This document shows, in pieces, positions 40,473 through 51,316 of a DNA stretch of 64,000 nt. The stretch spans positions 38,368,706-38,432,705 of the forward strand of contig NC_087064.1 in assembly GCF_963678635.1 (NCBI RefSeq), written 5' to 3'. Position 1 is the stretch's first letter. Each line of letters opens with the position of its first letter. Both the position numbers and the translations under genes were made by a program. The DNA is from Symsagittifera roscoffensis (taxonomy: Eukaryota; Xenacoelomorpha; Acoela; Convolutidae). A model generated the notes under the pieces. It was not told the origin of the DNA, made no database searches, and worked only from the letters and a program-made list of their open reading frames with translations.

Positions 40473-42386
40473 TAGTCCAATGTATTGATGAAAGTTCACG
40501 TAATCAGGCAGTAAGTTGCATAGTCTTGGTACTCTATGCCAGAAATTAGTTCTGCTGATGTCCAGCCGCTTTTTTCTTAAACTATAGCGCAAGGTAGTAG
40601 ACGACCTGGTGGTATACAGTGATGCTGGTGTTGATGAGAGGTAATGATCTAAGTTTATCATATAATCGCCATTGATGAGCCGAGAGAAAAATAGTAAATC
40701 GATAACTTGAAGATATAAGGAAATGCGAAGTAAGTTCAATGCCGTGAGTCTTTCTTTGTATGACAGATCGTTGAAATCTGATATCCAGTTTGTAGCTCTT
40801 CGTTGAACCGATTCAATGGTTCTCATGTCGGTTTTAGACGGACACCAAGCTGGACTACCGTAACACGAGACACATTTTGTTTGACCATGTGAAAAACTTT
40901 GTTTGCTTTGTCACAGACTTTCTGAACATGGGAAGTCCATTTTAACGTGTCGGAAACTGTTATCCCTAAGTCTTTCTCGCTACGACTTTGTTCCAAATAG
41001 ATGTTATTCAGCTTCAGTGCAGGTGATTGCGAATTGGCGCCGAATGTCATGATGTGACATTTCGAAGCATTAAACTCCATTGATTTTGCGGTACACCAAC
41101 GTTCCAAAATTTGTAGATCTTCCTGAGCCGGCGAGTAGGCGTTTCTCTTCAAAATATCAAGGAGTTTGCTATCGTCGGCAAACATATACGGCGCAGTTGA
41201 GATTCCAACAGGTAAATCCATAACATAAATAAGAAATAAAAGAGGTCCTAGTAGAGAACCTTGCGGGACACCACTAGTTATCTCCAGTAGTGAGGATTTA
41301 ACAGATCCTAATTGGACATATTGCTTGCGATTTGTTAAATAGCTCTTGATGACTCTGAATAGGTTCCCACCTATGCCAATACGTTGTAATTTACTCAGTA
41401 ATTTGGAGTGCGTAACCTTATCAAAGGCTTTCGCGAAATCAAGGTACACAGCTGAAACAGTCTTATCTGGATCGTCGACAGCGTTGAATATTTCATCCAG
41501 ATAGCAGATAAGTTGTATTATTGTTGATTTTTTTTCTGAAAACCGAACTGACATGCGGGGATGAGTGGACGGAAAAACTCATAGAGTTCGTCAAAAACAC
41601 ATTTTTCGAATATTTTAATGGGATATCGAGTAACGAAATAGGCCGGTAATTTGACACGTCATATCTGTCTCCTTTCTTGAAAAAAGGACTAACTCTCCCT
41701 ACCTTCCAAGTATCAGTGAAAATGCCAGTTTGCTTTATTTTGTAAAATAGTTGTGCAAGAGAATGCGAAATGTTGCTGTTTCTGAAGAGTACTGGTGGCA
41801 ATTCATCATCGCCGCGTGATTTTGTTATATCAAGTTGCTTGAGAATTTGTATGATTTTTTTCTCCGATGCATCGAAATCTTGAATCTTTATCTCATGGTT
41901 ACGATCTTCAATAAACTGAACATTGTCGGTGCTGAAAACGGATATAAAATAGTCGTTGAATAAATGGCATTGTTCAAATTCTGTCTTTGCTGTAACACTG
42001 CCCCAATTGACCGAAGAGGGAATTGGATTGCTTTTGCGCAATGACTTAAAATACTTGAACAGATGCGATGTGTTACGACGATTGGCTAGACTTGTTTCAT
42101 AGTTTGCTTGATCAAGCTCAGTCGAAGACTCAATTGATTTTTCGAGGATAGTTATCTTCAACTGAATATTGTCATTTGGTTTCGAAAAATATTTGCGGCG
42201 GAGAGTCTCCAGTTTTTTCAGCGAGTGCGACGTTTGAGGCGAGACCCAAGGAAGAAGGTTGCAGCGGTGCCTTGTCTTGTAGGGCACTGCCATATCCAAG
42301 AGGCGGGAGAGCCATTGATACCAGTTCTTAAGTAATACATTGGGGTTAGACCAACAGACGCCAGTAAAAGGATATTCAAGTATCAA
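40473..42386 (-). pseudogene. Non-LTR retrotransposon reverse transcriptase (right element)
   Basis: The first frame (42386-41493) has the pre-RT region, DYFISVFSTD and NYRPISLLDIP. A shift at about 41550-41620 leads to 41554-40823 with YLDFAKAFDKV, SGVPQGSLLGPLLF and MFADDSKLL. Another shift near 40825 leads to the end (40826-40473) with RRATNWISDFNDLSYKERL and FWHRVPRLCNLLPDYV. The last codons run into the Polinton terminus at about 40473, so the Polinton cut this element just before its 3' end. No 3' UTR of it is seen at the left flank of the Polinton. Confidence 0.85.
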
Positions 42387-42390
42387 TGCA

Positions 42391-43161
42391 TTAAGTTAGT
42401 TTTTCATAGTCGGCTAGGGAATAGCTTCGTTTCTTGATAGGAGCCAGAGTCGTGAGACTTCTGAATTGTAGTTTGATGCACATTGGTTTGTGGTCCGATA
42501 ACATTCTATCATTGACACTGTAAAGATTCATTAGTGTTTCATCGGCACACACCGATAGTATCAGTGAGTCGTTGCTGGCAAGGACGACATCCAATGTATT
42601 TGATGAAGTTGTGTTGAAGTTAACTAATTGTGTTAAGTTGTACTTGTCCAGTAATCGGAGCACGTCACTTTCGTAGTCGTTGTTCGAGTGGAAAGAACTC
42701 CAGTTCACTCCTGGAAGGTTGATATCTCCCATCAGAATGACACATTGCGAGTGTTCGTCCCTCATGAAGCGATCGAGAGCTGCGAGAAAATTGCTCCATT
42801 TGTTCAATGGCCATCTGTAGTTGCTTGTAGTTGGTGGATTGTACAGTACTCCCATAATGTAGGAATAGCCGGGGGAGTCAATCTTGCAGGCAGCAAAGTC
42901 GTCCGTGTTTTCGCAGAATTGACTGAGGTTGAGAGTTTTGCATCTGATATTCTTGACACCTAGAAGTACGCCACCATGTTTAGAGAGTTCGCGGTTTGTG
43001 GTTCGTTCTTTTCTGATTAGGGAATAATTCGGTAAATTGATCTCTGCGTCCGCAATATTTTCAGTGAGCCAAGTGTCGGTCAAAGCGATAATATCGGGGT
43101 TAGCTGAAAGTATCGCACGAGATAGAGCGAGACGTCTTTCATACGCAAGTATACTTCGCAC
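42391..43161 (-). pseudogene. APE-type endonuclease of the right non-LTR element
   Basis: 256 residues with PDIIALTDTWL, GGVLLGVK, VILMGDINLPGVNW (the catalytic D-x-N) and NTLDVVLAS...LSDHKPM (the final SDH). This is the exonuclease-endonuclease-phosphatase fold that nicks target DNA. The frame is closed by a stop at 42391 directly before the RT frame, so ORF2 was one protein that is now interrupted. It belongs with the RT at 40473-42386 and the ORF1 at 43266-44083. Confidence 0.85.
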
Positions 43162-43265
43162 ATTGAAAATAGTTACAGAGATGCATGATGCGTCTGTGTG
43201 CAGTCATGCAGTACTTTGGTCGGTAAGCGATTCGATGTTCACAACTTCACCGTCTTTGAGCAGTT

Positions 43266-44083
43266 TCAGTGATCGTGTTTTGAGTGCTTCTTTGGGAATT
43301 CCGGACTCAATGAGCTCTCATCGTTTTTCAGAATCGCGTTTTCCATGACTATTTCTGGGTGACTGAGGCTTTTCGATAGATAGACTTTGCTGACGTAGTT
43401 CTTCAGAAGAGGGGCTTTCGAAAGTACTTTACGAACGTCCCAAACATGTGGCAGTGTTACTATAATAGTTCGTGGTCGATTTCTATCTTTTTTGAATGGC
43501 CCGAGTCGTTTCATGTTGCAAATCGTCAGTGGTTCTGTGAGATATCCGAAGATTTTCTCAACAGATGCTGTTTCTTCATTGATAACTTCGTGCGATGATT
43601 TTCCTTCAATTTCTGAGATACCGTCTATGCGAATTTGGAAGAGGTGCGAATCGTCGGATGGCTTCCTGTCATTGTTTCGGGAGGCTGGCGTAGATGCTGC
43701 CACTGGGCGACTTATGCTCGCTCCAGAATCTGACTTCGTATTCTGATTTTCAGTCGAATCTTTTTCAAACGCATCTTTGAACTGAGAAGAGATTGTTGAT
43801 TCGATGTTCGGTATAGCTGCTTTCAACTGATTCACATCTGAGGCCAGCGACTGGACGGTATTACTCAGTGAGTCCTCTTTATTGAGAGCCAATTTGAGTT
43901 GAGATATGGATTCGCGGAGAAGACAAACGAGAGACTGTTTGTTGAGACCATTAACAACCCTCGACGCATCTTCGTTCGAAGCCCAGACGAGTTCGGAATA
44001 TTGGGATAGTAGTTATTTGCTGTCATTGATATGGGAGCACCGCTGCCTGGGGTGCCTTCGTTTGTCGGTTCCTCGTTCGACAT
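43266..44083 (-). pseudogene. ORF1 of the right non-LTR element
   Basis: ATG at 44083 (MSNEEPTNEGTPG...), then frame changes before 43892. The main frame 43892-43266 has a helical N-terminal part (NTVQSLASDVNQLKAAI), a Ser/Thr-rich linker and an RNA-binding-type core (LFQIRIDGISEIEG, CNMKRLGPFKK, RPRTIIVTLP, VYLSKSLSHPE). The same core is found at 19470-19772. ORF1 proteins coat the element RNA. It is terminated early and followed by the endonuclease frame. Confidence 0.7.
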
Positions 44084-44426
44084 GCTCTTCTTCTTCGCAT
44101 AGGGCGAAGGGGTCTTAAATTGGCGGGGTAACTTATAGTGTAGTGGCAGTCGAATGAAGCAGTACAAATCGTGGATGGAAGCTTGAGGGAGTTAGATAGA
44201 ATGTTGCAGGATAGAATGTTGAAAATAAAATCCAGGAACTTCACCTGGGAGTCTGAAATGAGCAATGTGTTGTTCGGAGAATCGCTGAAGACGTGGAATC
44301 TCATAACATACAACGCCCGTCTCTAAAACCCTTCTACAAACTTAGAAGGTCTTCCACAAAAGGCGATTTATTCAAACATTCAACATGAAACTATTTAATA
44401 AGTTTATCACAACAATTAGGCTAAAA

Positions 44427-44665
44427 GTACTCGGAACAACACAATTATAGTTGTATATTATGTTTTTTCGTGTCGAGTTGCGTGTTCTTATTGAAGAAAC
44501 GTAAGACGTATCGAGTCTAATTGTAAGGACATCAACGCTTATCATCTCCTTTTAATCATTATCACTTCCATATCTAGAAAGTTCTAAGGATTTTGACTGG
44601 AATACGTGATGAAGGGGCTCCTGACTGTAACCTCGGTTACTATGATACTTTTCACCTTCTGATTA
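44427..44665 (-). repeat. Interspersed repeat X, copy interrupted by the retrotransposon
   Basis: Inverted copy of 15225-15500, about 90% identical, containing GTAACCTCGGTTAC. A partial direct copy follows at 44725-44820 (ACTTCCATATCTAGAAA to TTACTATGATACTTTT), giving a 160-base tandem step. Confidence 0.75.
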
Positions 44666-44724
44666 CTTGGAGTACTTTGTATAATTCAATACAGTTTTCC
44701 ACTTCTATCCACGTTATACTTTAC

Positions 44725-44820
44725 ACTTCCATATCTAGAAAATTCCTAGAATTTTGACTGGAGTATGTGATGAAGGGACTCCTGACTTAAACTTCGGTTA
44801 CTATGATACTTTTAACATAT
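44725..44820 (-). repeat. Partial third copy of repeat X
   Basis: It repeats the ACTTCCATATCTAGAAA...GACTGGA(A/G)TA(C/T)GTGATGAAGG...GGTTACTATGATACTTTT segment of 44565-44655 with several substitutions. It lies just upstream of the CERT1-like gene. Confidence 0.7.
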
Positions 44821-44951
44821 CGCATCTAATTAATAGTTTTTTTAAATTTGTCAGAAAAGTTAGATTTCGATGGAATTTCTCTCACAAGTATACATTTCCA
44901 GATTTTCAACGTTTCACATCGAATTTCTAGATCTTTTTCGTTTTAGGACGA

Positions 44952-46676
44952 ATGACGGGCGGGGACGCCAGTATACCCGACGAGGAGACAGAAAGTCATA
45001 GTTCCGAAGAAAGCGAATCCTCTTCGGTTGAAGTTTGCGGGTCTCTCCAAAAATGGACTAATTATATCCATGGATGGCAAGATCGCTATTTTGTGCTGAA
45101 AGATGGTTGCATTAGTTACTTCAAAGATAAATCCAACATTGCAACTGGATCCAGAGGGTCTCTGAGTCTGGCGAAAGCTTTAGTTAAAGAGCATGAATTT
45201 GACGAGCTTAGGTTTGATATCGGGGTAAATGATTGTGTTTGGTACTGTAGAGCCAAGAACAGAGAGGAGAGAAGAACTTGGCTGGATGCCATTGAGCTTT
45301 ACAGAAACGATTCCAGCATTGATTCTGCTATGAGCAGAAATGGATCCATGTTTTCCCTGAATTCCATCAATAGCGGAAATATGCTTCTTAGTGGTAAAAG
45401 TAAACTTAACCGCGGCCAGGAATTGTTGACTTTGCAATCTGAAATGGACACTTTGCGAAGTTCATCGAAGCAGTTAGTTCAAAAAATAGAACTGCACATG
45501 CAATTGAGTGCAAGCACTTTGCCAGATCAGAATGGCGATTCACCACAGACGCTCGAAACCGACATGTCTCTATTCAGGGCTGACTGCTTAACTTTCAAAA
45601 CAACTACTGACAACCTTTTGGATCTGTGTAAACAATGTGTTGATCTATCAATGGTCCAAGATGAGAAACTGCGCAGAAAATTGGACGAGGAAATTAGAAA
45701 GCGAAAGAAATTAGAAGAAGCTATCCGGTCTCTGAAGGAAAATATGATGACCGCTAATTTACGAGATGGGCCTGATTTTCAAGAGGGCCCAAACAGTGCA
45801 ATCACGGATGAAATGTGGTTCGATGCAATTGACGGTGTCCTTGAAAAGCTGGACGAGGATACATACAACCCTGAAAAAGCATCTCTGGTAAAAGTTCCCC
45901 TGACATGTGGAACTCAGCGGACACAACATAGGTTCTCCAGCGCATGTGACAACTATGTTAAAGAGAACCTCAAATACGCCTTTTCTTCGTCCGACCAAGT
46001 AGAAGGCGAGGATGGATGGGAGCTGATGCACTCAGAGGGTGAAATGCGGGTTTATCGTAAAGAAGTTGAAATAGACGGATTGGTTTTGGATCCTCTGAAA
46101 GCAACACATCAGGTAGAAGGCATAACGGCTGAGGAAATGTGTCGTTGGTTTTTTGATCCGGATGTAAAAATGGAATGGGAAGGACATCTTCTGGAGAAGG
46201 TGAAAGTGCTTGAGATTTTAGCACCGGACACAGTGATCATTCAGTCAGTAATGAAACGAGTCTGGCCGTCCGCGCAACGAGACATAGTTTACTTATCGCA
46301 TATCCGTCATGTTAGTGCATATAACCAAGAAAGCAATGAAAACGATACCTGGATTGTGTGCAATTACTCCGTTGACCACAGTGAGGGTGTTCTCGGAAGG
46401 GGAGTGGTTAGGTGCCAAGTTAGGGCTTCGATGGTGTGTCAGACTATCGTCATAAATACCGGAGTAGTTTCCGCCAATTTAAAGTACCCTAGATCAAAAG
46501 TTGCTTGTAAAGTGTGGTATACTGCAGACGTGAATCCTGGTGGATGGGCTCCGGCCAAGGTGCTACGTCAGATTTATAAACATGAATATCCTAAATTTCT
46601 TACCAAGTTCGGTCAGTATGTGTATTCTAAGACAGCGCCTTTGCAACCCGAAGTTTCAATTCCAACTTTTCTGTAG
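44952..46676 (+). CDS. CERT1: Ceramide transfer protein (CERT/StarD11-like)
   Basis: 574 residues in one exon. The family moves ceramide from ER to Golgi for sphingomyelin synthesis. A PH domain (about 27-118: GSLQKW...GWQDRYFVLKDG...W-LDAI) would bind Golgi PI4P. A Ser-rich stretch (121-147, with SRNGSMFSLNS) corresponds to the regulatory phosphorylation motif. Coiled-coil follows (235-265). A FFAT-type motif (EMWFDAID, 287-294) would bind VAP on the ER. The START domain (about 345-565) keeps WPSAQRD, VCNYSVDH (N471), VNPGGWAP and EYPKF (Y546), equivalents of ceramide-site residues. The order and length match animal CERT. TTTCGTTTTAG directly before GACGAATG looks like a 3' splice site of a 5' UTR intron. 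Stop is TAG at 46674-46676. Confidence 0.95.
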   Translation: MTGGDASIPDEETESHSSEESESSSVEVCGSLQKWTNYIHGWQDRYFVLKDGCISYFKDKSNIATGSRGSLSLAKALVKEHEFDELRFDIGVNDCVWYCRAKNREERRTWLDAIELYRNDSSIDSAMSRNGSMFSLNSINSGNMLLSGKSKLNRGQELLTLQSEMDTLRSSSKQLVQKIELHMQLSASTLPDQNGDSPQTLETDMSLFRADCLTFKTTTDNLLDLCKQCVDLSMVQDEKLRRKLDEEIRKRKKLEEAIRSLKENMMTANLRDGPDFQEGPNSAITDEMWFDAIDGVLEKLDEDTYNPEKASLVKVPLTCGTQRTQHRFSSACDNYVKENLKYAFSSSDQVEGEDGWELMHSEGEMRVYRKEVEIDGLVLDPLKATHQVEGITAEEMCRWFFDPDVKMEWEGHLLEKVKVLEILAPDTVIIQSVMKRVWPSAQRDIVYLSHIRHVSAYNQESNENDTWIVCNYSVDHSEGVLGRGVVRCQVRASMVCQTIVINTGVVSANLKYPRSKVACKVWYTADVNPGGWAPAKVLRQIYKHEYPKFLTKFGQYVYSKTAPLQPEVSIPTFL

Positions 46677-46679
46677 AAT

Positions 46680-47525
46680 GTCGAATCTCAAGTTTTCCTA
46701 TTGGCGCAGTGTATCGCCAAGTGAAAAAAGTTTGAAATTCTGAAAATTTTAATTAGTTGGAATACTGTTTCTGTAAATTATAGATTAATTCATCTATTTG
46801 TTATTACTATCTTTATAAGCGTGGCTCTTTTTCCTTCCCCCTCCCACCTCACATAAGCGTCAGTTTTATGGTGTAACGAGGGGTTTTACAAGGTTAATTA
46901 TGAAGACCTAAAATGTTTGTCATAGCCTAATTAGTTCGCATGCCAATTTTTGTAACATTCGGATAAAGTGAACAAAACTTCAATAGTAAAATTTTGCAGA
47001 TGGGGGGGGGGAAAGGAAAAAGAGCCATAAGCGTTAATGAAGGAATTGATTAATTACTCTAGGTCCAGTTTTAAAACCAATTTTTTTTTGGTTTTTCGTA
47101 GTTTGACTTGTGCTTTTTTGGAAATCGAAATTTTTAAAAGTCATTTGCAAATGGCGAGAAAAAGCATGAATTAGTTGGAGTTTCGAAAATCATTGTGCAA
47201 TTTACAGATTTTCCAGAGAAATATAAATATTGGGTGACGGATAAAAATTAGACGTCTCTATTTAAAAACCGAGTTTAGACATTTATTACGCTTGCGATTA
47301 GCAAGCATTATCAAATCGGTATATATTTTTTTCGGGTTAACAACTGGTTTAGAAAAATCAGTTGAATCAGTTAGCATGCCGTTCTATTCACTTCTTCCTT
47401 GCATTGCCGTTCTATTCATTCTTTCCCGTTTCCGTTTTTTCTCTCAAGTCTGGGTTCGAGTCTCGGCCGGACTTTGTTTCTTTGCAATTGTATGCAATTA
47501 AAATTTTTCGGTTAAAATTGAGTTC
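46680..47525. other. CERT1 3' flank with a tRNA-type box B remnant
   Basis: AT-rich downstream DNA. At about 47453-47471 GGGTTCGAGTCTCGGCCGG looks like the T-arm (box B) of a tRNA-derived SINE, without a convincing box A. No gene is visible. Confidence 0.35.
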
Positions 47526-47527
47526 GC

Positions 47528-48690
47528 TTGTCTGCTCAAGTGTTGTCGGCTACTATGCCACATCAAAGAGTTTTGCTCGTGCTGTAAGCAACTTTCTTAG
47601 CAGTAGCAAGTGTTGTTCATTCTAGTTTCAGGGAGTGACTTGAAAGTTTTTAATTGTTTTTAATTTTTTTTTCGGCGTAACCTGTGCCTGCTTTTTTCGA
47701 TGCAATTGTTGTTCTTTTATGTTGCAAAAAGGAATAGAAAGATTCTTTTTTTAAAGCTCAAATAGCTTTATTTTTTGGTTCAACTGGTGTCTGCTAAAAG
47801 ATTGTGGGCTTAATGGCCACATCATTGATTTTGCTTAAGCTGTAAACAACCTTCTTCGCAGCGGCAATTGTTGTTCATTCCAGTTTCAGGGAGGAGTTTG
47901 AAAGATTTTGAATTTTTTAAATGTTTTTTTTTTGGTTCAACTGGTGTCTGCGTCGGCTTAATGGCCACATCGCTGTTTTTTTTTTGTGTTGTCAGCAAAT
48001 TTAATCGCAGTTTTTCAGGGAGGGACTGATTAAAAAAAATAGAATGATTTTTTTTTTCGTTTCAACTGGTGTCTGCTCAAAGATCGGCGGCTTAATGGCT
48101 ACATCACTGATTTTTTTTGTGCTATAATCAAATTTCACCACAGTTTTTTTAGGGAGGAACTGGAAAATTTTAAAAAGTAAATTCTTTTTTCTTCTCGGTC
48201 CAACTTGTGTCTGCTCAAAGATTGTCGGCTTAACGGCCACATCACTGTTTTTTTTTGCGCTGTAAGCCTTTTTCTCTGTAGTTTTTCAGGGAGGGAATTG
48301 AAAGATTAAGAAAAAAAATCGGGTGTTACTGGTATCTACTGAAAGGTTGTCGGCTTTGTGGTCAAATCACGGATTTTGCTTAAGCTTTAAGCAGCTTTCA
48401 TTGCAAATGCAACTGTTGTTCATTCCAGTTTCAGGGAGGGACTTGAAAGTTTTTGTATTTGTTTTATTTCTTTTTTTTTGGTTAAACAGGTGTCTGCTGA
48501 AAGATTGTTGGCTTAATCAGTGATTTTTTTTAGGCTGCAAGCAAATTTCACCGCAGTTTTTCAAGGAGGGACCTGAAAGTTTTTAAAAAATTCAAATAAT
48601 TTTTTTTTCGGTTCAATTGGTATCTGCTCAAAGATTGTGGTCGTAGTGGCCACATCGCTGATTTTCTTGTGCTGTAACCAAATTCGGGCC
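47528..48690. repeat. Diverged satellite, unit about 120-160 bp, first block
   Basis: About eight head-to-tail units. Each has CAACTGGTGTCTGCTCAAAG, then GATTGTCGGCTTAATGGCC, ACATCACTGATTTTTTT, GCTGTAAGCAA and CAGTTTTTCAGGGAGGGA. Marker phrases begin near 47530, 47779, 47940, 48063, 48205, 48327, 48486 and 48615. Units are well diverged and differ in T-run length. Confidence 0.85.
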
Positions 48691-49304
48691 CACTGTTTTA
48701 CCCCAAATATGGATTGTTTTTGGCTTTTTAAGTCAATGAAAAATTAAACTGAAACTACCGGGTCAATTATTGACAAAACTATATTAAAAAGAGCATCCAA
48801 TTTTGCCAGACTAGCGAGGAAGAGCAACTTCATGCTATACTTCATGAAATCATTTACAATTTTTTGCTTTCGCTTCCTCCCATGAGCTGATGAAAAGCAT
48901 CATTTACGCTGCTAAACTGAGGATATGAGTTTGGCTGCGTATATTTTTTGACTAAGGGTCTACTGCACTGACCCTTGTTTCAAGAAATGTCATAAGTTCA
49001 GGAGCGCCCCGGGCATTGGAAAAACAGCCGTTTTTTGCATTTTGTTAGACTTGCAAGCATGCTACCGAAACTGAATTCCCTCACCAAAATTCTGCTAGGC
49101 GATATTAATCTTTCTCAAATTCGCGTTTTATCGACGGAGTTGTTTGTTTTCCCCTGAAATAAGTATTTACATATCGCCGAACGCAAAAATGGTGGTATAT
49201 AAACAAGCTATCGTTTAAACCCGCCGAACTTACCTAAAGAACGTTATTCATAAGATTAGCAAAATAATTCGCGATTAATCAATTAATTTATCGAAGCTGA
49301 TCGC
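48691..49304. other. Non-satellite insert between satellite blocks
   Basis: The satellite pattern stops at about 48690 and resumes at about 49305. The DNA between has no gene, no obvious inverted repeat at its ends and no target duplication that I can see. Confidence 0.4.
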
Positions 49305-49830
49305 GGTTATCTTCTGCTCAAAAATTGTCGGCTTAGTGGCCACATCACAGATTTTACTTGTACTTAGCAATTTTCACTGCTGTTGCAAGGGCAAGTGTTG
49401 TTCATTCCAGTTTCATGGAGGGAATCGAACGATTTTATTTTTCTAAATATAATTTTTTTTGTTGCAACTGGTGTCTGCTCAAAGTTTTTCGGCTGAGCGT
49501 CCAGATCACGGATTTTGCTTAAGCTGCAAGCAGCTTTCTTTGCAAGGGCAATTGTTGTTCTTTCCAGTTTCTGGAAGGGAGTTTATTTTTTATATTTTTT
49601 TTAACTGGTTTTTTGAAAGATTGTCGGCCTAATGCCAAAATCACAGGCTTTTTCTGCCCTGTAAGCAAATTTTGCCGCAGTTTTTCAGGGAGGAACTTGA
49701 AAGGTTAAAAAATGTAAAAATCTTTTTTGTGCCAACTGGTGTCCGCTCCAAGATTGTCGGCTTAGTGGCTACATCACTGATTTTTCTTGTGCTTTAAGCA
49801 ACTTTCATTGTAGTTGCAAGTGCTAAGTTT
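49305..49830. repeat. Diverged satellite, second block
   Basis: About four further units of the same family, with marker phrases near 49316, 49461, 49605 and 49733 (for example CCAACTGGTGTCCGCTCC). Orientation is the same as the first block. Confidence 0.8.
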
Positions 49831-51185
49831 GTGAATTGGAGTTTTAATTGGTAATCCAATCTTATATTTTTTTCTTTGTTTGATGTAATACAAAATTTTC
49901 AAGCTCATTTAAAATCCAAGTCCTTGAATAGCCAAACTTTTCTGCATGAAAATATTCCTCAAATCTCTGAGCATTTTCCAATATTAACCGGACAATTGAT
50001 TAACCGATGAGCGTTTAAATAGTTAATGATGAAGTAATGACAATATCAGTTGCCTTGAAAAATTTAATGGGTAAACTTCATTGAATTATCTTTTTGGTTA
50101 CGGTTTTTAAGCATAGAAATCAGTTTTAAATCGAAGTGAGCTTTTTTAGGTATTATAGTATTTTATAGTTTTAATCACGTTTTTGGACAACGTCAAAAGT
50201 GTCATCAATTTAGTGTGTTGGAAAAAGTTCCAACAGACATAATTTATTAAAAAGAACAATTGTTCCATTTTGACAAATTTTTGCATGCAATATCGTTTTT
50301 CACGTAACCTCTAGGATAATTTTAGTCGAAAAAATAGTTTTTCCAAATTACGTTAAATGCTTTCTTTTGACTAATTTTTCCTGCCCGAACTTTTTGCTAG
50401 TAACTAAAGCTTTTAACAAAATTATCGGACAACTTCTTAAGCTTTTGAAATAGATCTTACCTTCAAATTGAAATTAATTCAGTTTAGATCTTTTTGTTTG
50501 CGTTTTATATGTTCGCTTTGTTGAAAAATGGCATGGCAGATCGCTGCTGAATGAAAATTGTTTTGAAGTTATAATTACTAGAAAAAAGTTCGGACAGACA
50601 AAAATAACTTTTTTCAGAAATGTAGGTATCAATGTCCCTTAAAAATTCAAAATTTGGTTTGCTCTTTTGGCAGTTCAAACGCAATTTTTAAAGTTCGTTT
50701 ATTTTTTCATTTCTATTTCACTGTCTCAAGGTCAGAATTGTTTCAGAAATTTTAGAGGTTGTCCGATAAATTTGTTAAAAGCTATATAACTCTGACCTTT
50801 GAACAGGAAAAGGGCGGTAAAATAGAGTTGAAAAAAATTGAAACATGAAATCAAATAGTAATAGCAAATGGCCATTGTTAGCGAATTATCCCAATGTCAT
50901 CTAAAAAATGAAAAATGGCTTATGTTTTTTTTATGTTTGTTGTATAGCAAGTGAAGTAAAGCTCCGCATCGTCTCTGTGCTTAGACAACTTCGTATGTTA
51001 AAGCTAGCATTTTGGGCAAGAAGCAAAGAGCAAACAAATTTTGTCCCATTGTTCATTGATATATTTACACTTGCGAGATCAAGTGTCTTATAATCGGGAA
51101 CTAGACTAATTTCCCGTAATCAGCTCTTACACTTCTGTAAGAAATTTTGAAGTTGCTCTGTTAGTGAACCTTTGCATCATCGAGA
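49831..51185. other. AT-rich gene-free DNA
   Basis: No sustained coding sequence with recognisable content. The short frame at 50908-51093 is not supported by any motif. Some phrases (GACAACTTC...AAGTTCGGACAG) recur loosely. Nothing is assigned. Confidence 0.3.
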
Positions 51186-51189
51186 AGTT

Positions 51190-51285
51190 TCCACGTGGCC
51201 TAGAGGTAGCTCTGATGCCTTAGTAGCATTAGGTCTGTGTTTAGAGTCCGAAAAAAAGTGTTTCGATTCCAAGAAAAAAATTCCG
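51190..51285 (+). repeat. tRNA-derived SINE head or tRNA pseudogene
   Basis: CGTGGCCTAGAGGTAGCTC (about 51195-51213) fits a pol III box A (TGGCNNAGNGG-like). About 55 bases later GTTTCGATTCC (about 51260-51271) fits box B. The acceptor stem does not pair, so it is not a working tRNA. An A-rich tract follows. Confidence 0.5.
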
Positions 51286-51316
51286 ATAAAATTTAATTGT
51301 TTGGAAAATTGTCCGG

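Larger units (their letters stand above)
40473..44427 (-). mobile_element. Non-LTR retrotransposon cut by the Polinton, inserted in repeat X
   Basis: The 5' boundary can be placed at about 44427. The plus strand there reads CTAAAA|GTACTCGGAAC, while the intact repeat X at 15.49 kb reads through this point. The leader (TTAGGCTAAAA-type, 44390-44427) is shared with the ORF1 fragment at 20122-20158. The order on the minus strand is leader, ORF1, endonuclease, RT, then the Polinton terminus. Confidence 0.75.

Noticed and set aside
22250-40480. 6-bp target-site duplication of the Polinton
   Set aside because: Candidate hexamers next to the two termini (TGGAGA/GAGACC and TAGTCC) do not match.
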